Source of the DNA: Rhizobacter sp.
GTDB taxonomy: Bacteria; Pseudomonadota; Gammaproteobacteria; Burkholderiales; Burkholderiaceae_C
Assembly: GCA_025351675.1 (NCBI GenBank)
Contig: JANXVK010000652.1
Span: 1-6,610, forward strand
Length of the DNA stretch: 6,610 nt
Direction: 5' to 3'
The position numbers were made by a program, and so were the translations under genes. The notes under the pieces are model-generated. The model worked only from the letters and a program-made list of their open reading frames with translations. It was not told the DNA's origin and ran no database searches. Below are positions 1-5,216 of the stretch, piece by piece. How positions within the stretch are numbered: the stretch's first letter is position 1; the number at the start of each line of letters is the position of its first letter.

Positions 1-565
1 GGTCGGCGGTCGCGGCATCGAGGTGGGTACCGCGCAGGATCCAGTCGAGCGCCTTGCCGCGACCGACGTAGCGCAGCAGCTTCTGCACCCCGCCGGCGCC
101 GGCGACCGCGCCGATCTTCGTCTCGGGCAGGCCGATTTTCGCGGTCTCGGCGAGGACGCGAAAATCGCACGAGAGCGCCAGCTCGCAGCCGCCGCCGAGC
201 GCGAAGCCGTTGACCGCGGCGATGGTCGGAAAGCTCAGCTCCTCGAGCCGGTCGAAGAGCACGGCGATGCGCGCGAAGTAAGGGTCGCGCGACGCGAACG
301 GGTCGAAGATCGAGGCCTGCGGGCCGGCGAAGTAGCGCAGGTGGGCGCCGCAGCAGAACGCACGCTCCTGGCCGGTGACGATCAGCGCGCGCGTGCTCTC
401 GGGATCGAGCAGGTCGAGCGCGCTACCGAATTCGGCGAGGAACTCGTGCGACAGCGTGTTCATCTGCGCCGGTCGGGTCAGCGTGATGCGGGCGACCGCG
501 CGTTCGACCCAGTCGAGCGTGAGGGCGACGCCAGAGAACGTCGGGCCGTCGTAGGTGGTGGACAT
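1..565 (-). CDS. Enoyl-CoA hydratase/isomerase (crotonase) family protein, 3' part missing at window edge
   Basis: Crotonase-family enzyme, probably a cytoplasmic hydratase that adds water to a 2-enoyl-CoA. I translated the minus strand from ATG 565-563 and found 188 residues open to the edge; the family is usually about 260, so the C-terminal trimerisation part lies outside. Visible motifs are the first oxyanion-hole loop AFCCGAHL (residues 69-76), IAAVNGFALGGGCELA (115-130) with the second oxyanion-hole glycines at 124-126, and LPETKIGAVAGAGG (146-159). Glu128 and Glu148 stand 20 residues apart, matching catalytic Glu144 and Glu164 of rat mitochondrial enoyl-CoA hydratase, so true hydratase activity is likely. 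The position of rat Ala98 is Cys72, probably harmless because only its backbone NH is used. The start is supported by CCTCCGGAG six bases upstream. It diverges from the acyl-CoA carboxylase operon, where it could hydrate a glutaconyl-CoA-type carboxylation product. The family is certain; the substrate is inferred. Confidence 0.95.
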   Translation of the reverse strand, partial: MSTTYDGPTFSGVALTLDWVERAVARITLTRPAQMNTLSHEFLAEFGSALDLLDPESTRALIVTGQERAFCCGAHLRYFAGPQASIFDPFASRDPYFARIAVLFDRLEELSFPTIAAVNGFALGGGCELALSCDFRVLAETAKIGLPETKIGAVAGAGGVQKLLRYVGRGKALDWILRGTHLDAATAD

Positions 566-571
566 GTCGAT

Positions 572-580
572 CTCCGGAGG
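572..580 (-). promoter_or_regulatory. Ribosome binding site of the enoyl-CoA hydratase gene
   Basis: Read on the minus strand this is CCTCCGGAG. Its GGAG core ends six bases before the ATG at 565-563. This strong Shine-Dalgarno match decides the start of the hydratase gene. Confidence 0.8.
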
Positions 581-593
581 GATGGTCCGGTCG

Positions 594-623
594 AGGATAC
601 GTCTGCGCCCCGGTCAGTGTCAA
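594..623 (-). promoter_or_regulatory. Candidate sigma70 promoter for the enoyl-CoA hydratase gene
   Basis: On the minus strand a perfect -35 hexamer TTGACA (623-618) is followed, after 18 bases, by TATCCT (599-594), a four-of-six match to the -10 consensus. Transcription would begin near 587, leaving a leader of about 22 bases that includes the ribosome binding site. One copy of CGGTCAGT (611-618) touches the -35, so a repressor bound there could block it. This is predicted from sequence only. Confidence 0.5.
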
Positions 624-645
624 GAAAACCGTCCGAGCGGTCAGT
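611..645. promoter_or_regulatory. Two direct copies of the operator half-site CGGTCAGT near the hydratase promoter
   Basis: CGGTCAGT occurs at 611-618 and again at 638-645, with starts 27 bases apart. A third copy (720-727) forms part of the operator at the opposite promoter. Between the first two lies a degenerate relative of that operator: on the minus strand TCGG (636-633), then GGTTTT, then TTGAC (623-619), resembling TCGGTCAGTTTATTGACCGA at 719-738 but with one base more spacing and a damaged first arm. It may be a weaker site for the same regulator. Confidence 0.4.
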
Positions 646-708
646 CATCATCGGCATCCGCCGCTATGCCCATGATGCGCGGTAGTGACCTGCCAAAACA
701 AGACCATC

Positions 709-728
709 AACTGACCCATCGGTCAGTT
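709..728. promoter_or_regulatory. Perfect inverted repeat, likely repressor operator (site 1)
   Basis: AACTGACC (709-716), spacer CATC, then GGTCAGTT (721-728): perfect 8-base arms around four bases. It sits immediately upstream of the plus-strand -35 hexamer and shares its right arm with the second inverted repeat at 719-738. The arm length and symmetry fit a dimeric helix-turn-helix repressor. TetR-family regulators commonly control acyl-CoA catabolic genes, but the regulator is not in the window, so its family is inferred. Confidence 0.6.
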
Positions 729-738
729 TATTGACCGA
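719..738. promoter_or_regulatory. Overlapping inverted repeat covering the -35 box, likely repressor operator (site 2)
   Basis: TCGGTCA (719-725), spacer GTTTAT, then TGACCGA (732-738): perfect 7-base arms. The right arm contains most of the -35 hexamer TTGACC (731-736), so bound protein should exclude RNA polymerase. It overlaps site 1 (709-728) by ten bases, so two dimers would have to bind on different faces, or bind alternatively. CoA-ester-responsive derepression is plausible but inferred. Confidence 0.6.
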
Positions 739-759
739 ATGGATTTGCTGTCTTATGAT
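731..759 (+). promoter_or_regulatory. Sigma70 promoter of the thiolase/DUF35/carboxylase operon
   Basis: The -35 hexamer TTGACC (731-736) and -10 hexamer TATGAT (754-759) are separated by the optimal 17 bases, each one mismatch from consensus. Transcription should begin near 765-767, giving a leader of about 32 bases before the ATG at 798. The surrounding A/T-richer stretch stands out from the GC-rich genes. The operator at 719-738 overlaps the -35. Confidence 0.75.
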
Positions 760-782
760 GAAGCATCAGTCGCCGGGTCGCT

Positions 783-788
783 GGAGGG
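783..788 (+). promoter_or_regulatory. Ribosome binding site of the first operon gene
   Basis: GGAGGG lies nine bases before the ATG at 798, slightly long but acceptable spacing. It supports that start over the in-frame ATG at 813 (Met6). Confidence 0.7.
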
Positions 789-797
789 AAGCGCGAA

Positions 798-1919
798 ATG
801 GATGTGTATGTGATGGGGGTGTCGATCTACCCCGCCGCCGACGTGATCGGCGACACGCGGCTCGAGGAGATGGCGTATCACACGGCCCGCGCGGCGCTCG
901 ACGACGCCGGGATCGCGCGCGGCCAGATCGACCACGTGACGCTGGCCGGCAGCGACGAGATCGATGCCCGCGGCATCAGCAGCATGCTCCTGGCGGCGCC
1001 GTCCGGCGCCTACCTCAAGGATGAAATGCGCGTCACCGATTCCGGGTTGACGGGGCTGCACCTCGGCGCGATGCGCGTGGCCTCCGGCCACCTGCAGCTC
1101 GGTTTGGTGGTCAGCTGGAACCAAAGCTCGGTCAGCCCGCTGGAAGACATCGGCCGGATGCGTGTCGAGCCGTTCTTCCTGCGTCCGATCGGCCTCAATT
1201 TCGCGATCGCCGATGGCCTGTTCGCCGGCGCGATGGCCGAGCGCCACGGCATCACCGAACGCGCGGTCGCCGAGCGCGTGCGCCTGCGCCTCGCGGCGGC
1301 GGCGAAGAACCCGCGCGCGGTGCGTCGTGCGATACCCGAACTCGACGCGATCGCCGCCTCGCCGCTGGTCGCCCATCCGCTGCGCAGCGCGCACCGCGCG
1401 CCGGTCACCGACGGCGCGGTCGCGATGGTGCTGGCCTCGGGCGACTGGGTGCGTGCGCATCCGCAGAGCCGGCCGCTGGCGCGCATCGCCGGCGCCGAAT
1501 GGGCGGTCGACCGCCACCAGCTCGACGGCGACCGCCTGGCCGGCCTCGATGTTTTTCGCGCCACGCTCGCCGGCGTGCTCGCGCGTGCCGGGCTCGCCGG
1601 TGTCGACGCGCTCGACGTCGTGGAGTTCGAGGCGCAGAGCGGCTGGGCCGACATCGCGCTGGCTGATGTGCTGACTGATGTGTCGACTGGCGCGCCGCAC
1701 GCCGCCAGCCGCGTCGCCATCAATCCGTCGGGTGGCGCGTGGGCCCAGAACCCGTACTTCTGCACCGGCCTCGTCCACGCCGCCGAAGCGGTCCTGCAGG
1801 TCGCCGGCCGCGCCGGTGGCCACCAGGTCGCGGGCGCGAGGCGCGCGCTCGCGCACGGCACGTCCGGCTTCGCCCAACAGACGCACGGCTTCGTCGTGAT
1901 GGAAGGAGTTGGAGCATGA
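798..1919 (+). CDS. Thiolase-like protein lacking the catalytic residues; probable partner subunit
   Basis: A 373-residue thiolase-fold protein of the SCP2/lipid-transfer branch, first in the operon. Support comes from residue-by-residue similarity to the next gene: MRV (77-79), the LHLGAMRVASG helix (87-97), NPSGGAWAQNPYFCTGL (309-325) and AAEAVLQVAGRAG (328-340). The usual active site is absent. The nucleophile loop reads TDSGLTG (80-86), about three residues shorter than its neighbour's and without Cys. The position of the catalytic His in the GHP-type motif is Asn318. The EIYD motif of the neighbour is EFEA (276-279). The segment before NPSGG is about nine residues shorter and carries a DVLT-DVST duplication (290-297). 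I infer a non-catalytic or strongly altered subunit that pairs with the second thiolase, as chain-length-factor proteins pair with ketosynthases. Its last codons overlap the next start (ATGA), favouring coupled, equimolar synthesis. The fold is fairly secure; the function is inferred. Confidence 0.88.
   Translation: MDVYVMGVSIYPAADVIGDTRLEEMAYHTARAALDDAGIARGQIDHVTLAGSDEIDARGISSMLLAAPSGAYLKDEMRVTDSGLTGLHLGAMRVASGHLQLGLVVSWNQSSVSPLEDIGRMRVEPFFLRPIGLNFAIADGLFAGAMAERHGITERAVAERVRLRLAAAAKNPRAVRRAIPELDAIAASPLVAHPLRSAHRAPVTDGAVAMVLASGDWVRAHPQSRPLARIAGAEWAVDRHQLDGDRLAGLDVFRATLAGVLARAGLAGVDALDVVEFEAQSGWADIALADVLTDVSTGAPHAASRVAINPSGGAWAQNPYFCTGLVHAAEAVLQVAGRAGGHQVAGARRALAHGTSGFAQQTHGFVVMEGVGA
1664..1687 (+). 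repeat. In-frame imperfect 12-bp tandem duplication
   Basis: TGATGTGCTGAC is followed directly by TGATGTGTCGAC, with two mismatches. It covers the coding of DVLTDVST (residues 290-297) in the first thiolase-like gene, in a segment that has diverged and shortened relative to the second. It may be a small slippage duplication, or chance. Confidence 0.45.
1903..1908 (+). promoter_or_regulatory. Ribosome binding site that fixes the start of the second thiolase-like gene
   Basis: AAGGAG ends seven bases before the ATG at 1916. It lies inside the last codons of the preceding gene and supports this start over in-frame upstream codons such as 1739. Confidence 0.8.
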
Positions 1920-3115
1920 GCGCGCACAACGTCGCCATCATCGGCGTCGGCCAGACCGCATTCCGGTCGCGCCACGACGACAAGACCTACCCCGAACTGG
2001 CGCAAGAGGCGGTCGTGCTCGCGCTCGCCGATTCGAAGCTGCAGCCCGAGCAGATCGACGCGGTCGTGTTCTCGATGGCGCAGACCACCTTCATGGGCGT
2101 GGCCGACGCCGACAAGTGGGCGGTCGACTACACGTGGGCGCGCGGCAAGCCGTTCATGCGCGTCAACAGCGGTGGCGCGACCGGCGGCTCGGCGCTGCAG
2201 GCCGCGCACGCGCACATTGCGTCGGGCCAGTACGGCACCGTCCTCGTGGTCGGCGCCGATCGCATCACCGAGACGCCGGACGCGCAGTTTGTGCTGAACC
2301 TGATCTGGGATTCGTTCTACGAGCAGGACTGCGCGCTCACCACCGTGACGATGACGGCGCTCGCGACGCAGCGCTACATGCACAAGTACGGCACCACCGA
2401 GGCGCAGTACGCCAACGTCGTCGTGCGCGCACGCCGCAACGCGCTGAACAACCCGTCGGCGCACCTGAAGGGCGCGATTGACATCGCCGCGGTGATGGCC
2501 TCGCCGCGCATCGCCTGGCCGTACAAGCTGTTCGACATCTGCCCGCGCTCGGCCGGCGCCGCCGCGGTGGTGATCAGCAACGAGACGCTGGCGCGCGAGC
2601 GCTGCAGCCGGCCGGCCTTCATCACCGGCACCGCCGGCGTCGCCAACACGGTGTTCATGGGCGACCGCATGGGCCCGCACGCCGAGACCGATTTCGCCGA
2701 CTTTGCCGAGCTGAAGCAGGCCGCGCGCGAGTGCTACCGCCAGGCCGGCATCACCGACCCGATGCGCGAGATCCAGGCGGTCGAGATCTACGACCCGTTC
2801 AGTTCGTTCCAGTTTCCGCAGCTCGAGTCGCTCGGCTTCTGCGAGAGCGGGACGGCGCAGCGCCTCAGCGACGAGGGCGCCTTCGACATGGACGGCCAGC
2901 TGGCCGTCAACCCGTCGGGCGGCACGCTGTGCACGCACCCGATCGGCGTCACCGGGCTGGTGCGCGCCGCCGAGGCGGCGCGCCAGGTCATGGGACGGGC
3001 GGGCGCGATGCAGGTGCCGAATGTGCGCAATGCGCTCGCCACCGCGATCGGCGGCTCGACCCAATTCTTCACTGTCACGATGCTGAGCGACGAGCCGCGC
3101 CGCGCCGCCGCCTGA
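1916..3115 (+). CDS. SCP2/lipid-transfer-type thiolase-like protein without the nucleophilic Cys; candidate retro-aldolase or acyltransferase subunit
   Basis: A 399-residue thiolase-superfamily protein. The start at 1916 overlaps the previous stop and follows AAGGAG. It opens with NVAIIGVGQTAF (5-16), typical of the SCP2-thiolase/lipid-transfer group. The nucleophile loop is NSGGATGGSA (84-93); Gly87 stands where these thiolases have Cys in the CATG motif. Also visible are VVGADRITE (111-119), EIYDPFSSFQF (290-300), LESLGFCESG (303-312), VNPSGGTLCTHPIGVTG (331-347) and IGGSTQFF (378-385). His341 of the HP motif is kept, but the loss of the first Cys and of the C-terminal CxG Cys makes ordinary thiolysis unlikely. 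Tyr292 occupies the position often filled by His in true SCP2 thiolases. Actinobacterial Ltp2 is a related Cys-less enzyme that binds a DUF35 protein and uses tyrosines for retro-aldol cleavage; the DUF35 gene next door makes this analogy attractive. Database names such as acetyl-CoA acetyltransferase would probably be misleading. Confidence 0.93.
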   Translation: MSAHNVAIIGVGQTAFRSRHDDKTYPELAQEAVVLALADSKLQPEQIDAVVFSMAQTTFMGVADADKWAVDYTWARGKPFMRVNSGGATGGSALQAAHAHIASGQYGTVLVVGADRITETPDAQFVLNLIWDSFYEQDCALTTVTMTALATQRYMHKYGTTEAQYANVVVRARRNALNNPSAHLKGAIDIAAVMASPRIAWPYKLFDICPRSAGAAAVVISNETLARERCSRPAFITGTAGVANTVFMGDRMGPHAETDFADFAELKQAARECYRQAGITDPMREIQAVEIYDPFSSFQFPQLESLGFCESGTAQRLSDEGAFDMDGQLAVNPSGGTLCTHPIGVTGLVRAAEAARQVMGRAGAMQVPNVRNALATAIGGSTQFFTVTMLSDEPRRAAA

Positions 3116-3119
3116 GAGG
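3114..3119 (+). promoter_or_regulatory. Ribosome binding site of the DUF35 gene
   Basis: GAGAGG overlaps the stop codon of the preceding thiolase-like gene and ends seven bases before the ATG at 3127. It selects that ATG over the in-frame upstream codon at 2731, which lies inside the thiolase-like gene. Confidence 0.65.
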
Positions 3120-3126
3120 GCCACAC

Positions 3127-3603
3127 ATGAGTACGACAACCGCGATCCCGACCCCGGCCCACCACGTCGTCCACGGCGAGTGGCACATCCGCTACAACTA
3201 CCCGGTCGGCGAGGTCGGCGCGAAGTTCTTCGACGCGCTGAAGCAGAAGCGCATCGTCGCGACGCGCTGCAGCGCGTCGGGCCTGACCTACCTGCCGCCG
3301 CGGGCCTACTGCGAGCGCAGCTTCGAGCGCTGCGACGGCTATGTCGACGCCGGCGCCGAAGGCACGATCGAGGCGGCGACGATCGTCAGCGCGGCGTTCG
3401 ACAACCTGCCGCCACCGCCCTACGCGGTGGCCTTCGTGCGGCTCGACGGCGTCAGCACCGCGATGGCCAACTTCGTGCGCGGCATGGACCTCGGCGACGT
3501 GCCCGCGGCGGCCGCCCGCTTGAAGCCCGGCACCCGGGTGCGGGTCGAGTTCGTCGACCAGCCGCAGGGCAAGGTCACCGATTTCCACTACGTTTTGGCG
3601 TGA
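3127..3603 (+). CDS. DUF35-family OB-fold protein with a partly lost Zn ribbon
   Basis: A 158-residue protein of the Zn-ribbon/OB-fold (DUF35) family, which commonly acts as an obligate partner of thiolase-fold enzymes, helping to hold acyl-CoA substrates or bridge active sites. Residues 31-47 (GAKFFDALKQKRIVATR) form the usual N-terminal helix leading into the ribbon. The ribbon is at 48-65: C48-SAS, then LPPR (56-59), then C62-ERS. The family pattern is CxxC...PPR..CxxC; here the second and fourth ligands are Ser51 and Ser65, so zinc is probably not bound in the standard way, although Cys69 and His residues nearby could substitute. The OB-fold half follows: GTIEAATIVSAAF (79-91), PPPYAVAFVRLDG (96-108), MANFVRGMD (113-121) and GTRVRVEFVDQ (135-145). 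It starts 11 bases after the second thiolase-like gene and likely forms a complex with both thiolase-like proteins. The family assignment is firm. Confidence 0.93.
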   Translation: MSTTTAIPTPAHHVVHGEWHIRYNYPVGEVGAKFFDALKQKRIVATRCSASGLTYLPPRAYCERSFERCDGYVDAGAEGTIEAATIVSAAFDNLPPPPYAVAFVRLDGVSTAMANFVRGMDLGDVPAAAARLKPGTRVRVEFVDQPQGKVTDFHYVLA

Positions 3604-3610
3604 GCACTTC

Positions 3611-5209
3611 ATGAGCACTATCGTTTCGCGCGTGGATCGCCACGCGCCCGCCTTCAAGGCCAATGCAGCCCACTACGACGGTCTCCTTGCCGAGCTGCGT
3701 GCGCGCCATGCCCATGCGCTGGCGGGCGGCGGCGCCCGCTTGGTCGAGCGCCACCACGAGCGCAACAAGATGCTGGCGCGCGAGCGCATCGATCTGCTGC
3801 TCGATCCGCTCTCGCCGTTCCTCGAGCTGTCGCCGCTCGCGGCCTGGGGCCTCTACGGCAACGCGGTGCCGTCGGCCGGCATCGTCACCGGCATCGGCGT
3901 GATCGCCGGCACGCCGTGCATGCTGATCGCCAACGACGCGACCGTGAAGGGCGGCTCGTTCTTCGCCGAGACGGTGAAGAAGCACGTGCGGGCACAGGAC
4001 ATCGCCGAGCACCACCGCCTGCCGGTGATCTACCTGGTCGACTGCGGCGGCGCCTACCTGCCGGAGCAGGACCGCGTCTTCCCCGACAAGGACCATTTCG
4101 GCAACACCTTCTACCGTCAGTGCCAGATGTCGGCCGCGGGCATCCCGCAGATCGCCGCCGTGTTTGGCGGCTGCACCGCCGGCGGCGCCTACATTCCGGC
4201 GCTCTCCGACGAGGTCGTGATGGTGCGCGGCCAGGCCCGCATCCACCTCGGCGGGCCGCAGATCGTCAAGGCGGCGATCAACGAGATCGTCGATGGCGAG
4301 ACGCTGGGCGGTGCCGAAATGCACACCCGGGTCTCGGGCGTCTCCGACTACATCGCCGAGAACGAGGCGCAGGCGCTGGTGCGCGTGCGCGACATCGTCG
4401 CCAACCTGAACCGGCCGCGGCCGCTCTACGGCGCGGTGCGCGAGGTGCGGCCGCCGCGCTACGACATCGGCGAGCTGACCGGCATCCTGCCGCCGGGCCT
4501 GAAGGAGTCGTACGACGTGCGTGAGGTCATCGCCCGGCTGGTCGACGACTCGCAGTTCCAGGAGTTCAAGCCCGACTTCGGCGCGTCGCTGGTCTGCGGC
4601 ACCGCGACCTGGTGCGGCCACCCGGTCGGCATCCTCGCCAACAACGGCGTGCTGTTTTCCGAGTCGGCGGTCAAGGGTGCGCACTTCATCGAACTCTGCA
4701 ACCAGCGCCAGATCCCGCTCGTGTTCCTGCAGAACATCACCGGCTTCATGGTCGGCACCGACGCCGAGCGCGGCGGCATCGCGCGCCACAGCGCCAAGCT
4801 CGTGTACGCGATGGCGACCGCGCGCGTGCCACGCCTCACGGTGATCATCGGCGGCTCGTTCGGTGCCGGCAACTACGGCATGTGCGGGCGCGGCTTCGAC
4901 CCGCGCTTCCTGTTCGCGTGGCCGAATTCGCGCATCGCGACGATGAGCGCCGAGGTCGCCGCGACCGTGCTGACCGACCTGCGCCGCAGCAGCCTGAAGG
5001 CGGCGGCCGATGAAGCCGAGATCGCCGAGATCGACCGCGCGACGCGGGCCCAGTTCACCGAGCAGAGCGATCCGTACTACGCGACCGCACGGCTCTGGGA
5101 CGACGGCCTGATCGAGCCGTCCGAGACCCGCGAGGTGATCGGCTTGTGTCTCGCGCTCGCCGCTGCCGAGCCGCCGACGCCCGGTCCGTCCCCTGTCTTT
5201 CGGATGTAG
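3611..5209 (+). CDS. Acyl-CoA carboxylase beta (carboxyltransferase) subunit, methylcrotonyl/geranyl-CoA carboxylase type
   Basis: A 532-residue carboxyltransferase that moves the carboxyl group from biotin to an acyl-CoA; length matches MCC/GCC beta subunits. The N domain carries NKMLARERIDLLLD (52-65), AGIVTGIG (89-96), ANDATVKGGSFF (107-118), VDCGGAYLPEQDRVFPDKDH (143-162) and the oxyanion loop GGCTAGGAYIPALSDE (186-201). The C domain carries NNGVLFSESAVKGAHFI (344-360), QNITGFMVG (374-382), GGSFGAGNYGMCGRGFDPRF (414-433) and WPNSRIATM (437-445). The tail DPYYATARLWDDGLI (487-501) and the final VFRM are typical of the MCC/GCC clade rather than propionyl-CoA carboxylase. Several usually conserved positions differ from MCC as I recall it: GNTFYRQCQ for GRIFYNQAN, FGGCTAGG for MGSCTAGG, and GGPQIVKAAINE for GGPPLVKAATGE. 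The substrate may therefore not be 3-methylcrotonyl-CoA. The start lies seven bases after the DUF35 stop without a good Shine-Dalgarno site, so translation is probably coupled. Confidence 0.96.
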   Translation: MSTIVSRVDRHAPAFKANAAHYDGLLAELRARHAHALAGGGARLVERHHERNKMLARERIDLLLDPLSPFLELSPLAAWGLYGNAVPSAGIVTGIGVIAGTPCMLIANDATVKGGSFFAETVKKHVRAQDIAEHHRLPVIYLVDCGGAYLPEQDRVFPDKDHFGNTFYRQCQMSAAGIPQIAAVFGGCTAGGAYIPALSDEVVMVRGQARIHLGGPQIVKAAINEIVDGETLGGAEMHTRVSGVSDYIAENEAQALVRVRDIVANLNRPRPLYGAVREVRPPRYDIGELTGILPPGLKESYDVREVIARLVDDSQFQEFKPDFGASLVCGTATWCGHPVGILANNGVLFSESAVKGAHFIELCNQRQIPLVFLQNITGFMVGTDAERGGIARHSAKLVYAMATARVPRLTVIIGGSFGAGNYGMCGRGFDPRFLFAWPNSRIATMSAEVAATVLTDLRRSSLKAAADEAEIAEIDRATRAQFTEQSDPYYATARLWDDGLIEPSETREVIGLCLALAAAEPPTPGPSPVFRM

Positions 5210-5216
5210 GCCCACC

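Noticed and set aside
23..685. Plus-strand open frame of 220 codons opposite the hydratase gene
   Set aside because: It is rich in Arg/Ala/Glu with no family motif, and the minus strand in the same place encodes a complete crotonase motif set with a good ribosome binding site. It is a GC-rich antisense shadow.
731..1024. Short plus-strand open frame starting near the promoter (also from ATG 758), as a possible leader peptide or small gene
   Set aside because: It begins within or beside the -35/-10 elements, lacks a ribosome binding site and runs out of frame through the first thiolase-like gene.
1739..1915. Upstream extension of the second thiolase-like gene to an ATG at 1739
   Set aside because: The extra residues are Arg/Pro-rich shadow sequence over the previous gene. 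The family N-terminus begins at 1916 behind AAGGAG.
798..1919. First thiolase-like gene as a pseudogene
   Set aside because: Catalytic residues are missing, but the frame is intact, codon use matches the neighbours, and both its Shine-Dalgarno site and the downstream ATGA coupling are preserved.
2731..3126. Upstream extension of the DUF35 gene to 2731
   Set aside because: The extension overlaps the conserved C-terminal half of the thiolase-like gene in another frame, and the family starts at 3127 behind GAGAGG.
1010..3139. Very long minus-strand open frame (709 codons) across both thiolase-like genes
   Set aside because: Composition is the complement of GC-biased codons, no domain is recognisable, and it spans the junction between real plus-strand genes. 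The same applies to the long minus-strand frames at 753-1886, 3575-5293 and 5055-6503.
3601..3619. Direct repeat TGAGCACT at 3601-3608 and 3612-3619 around the carboxyltransferase start
   Set aside because: It arises from a stop codon and a common Met-Ser-Thr start sequence; there is no sign of a functional or mobile repeat.
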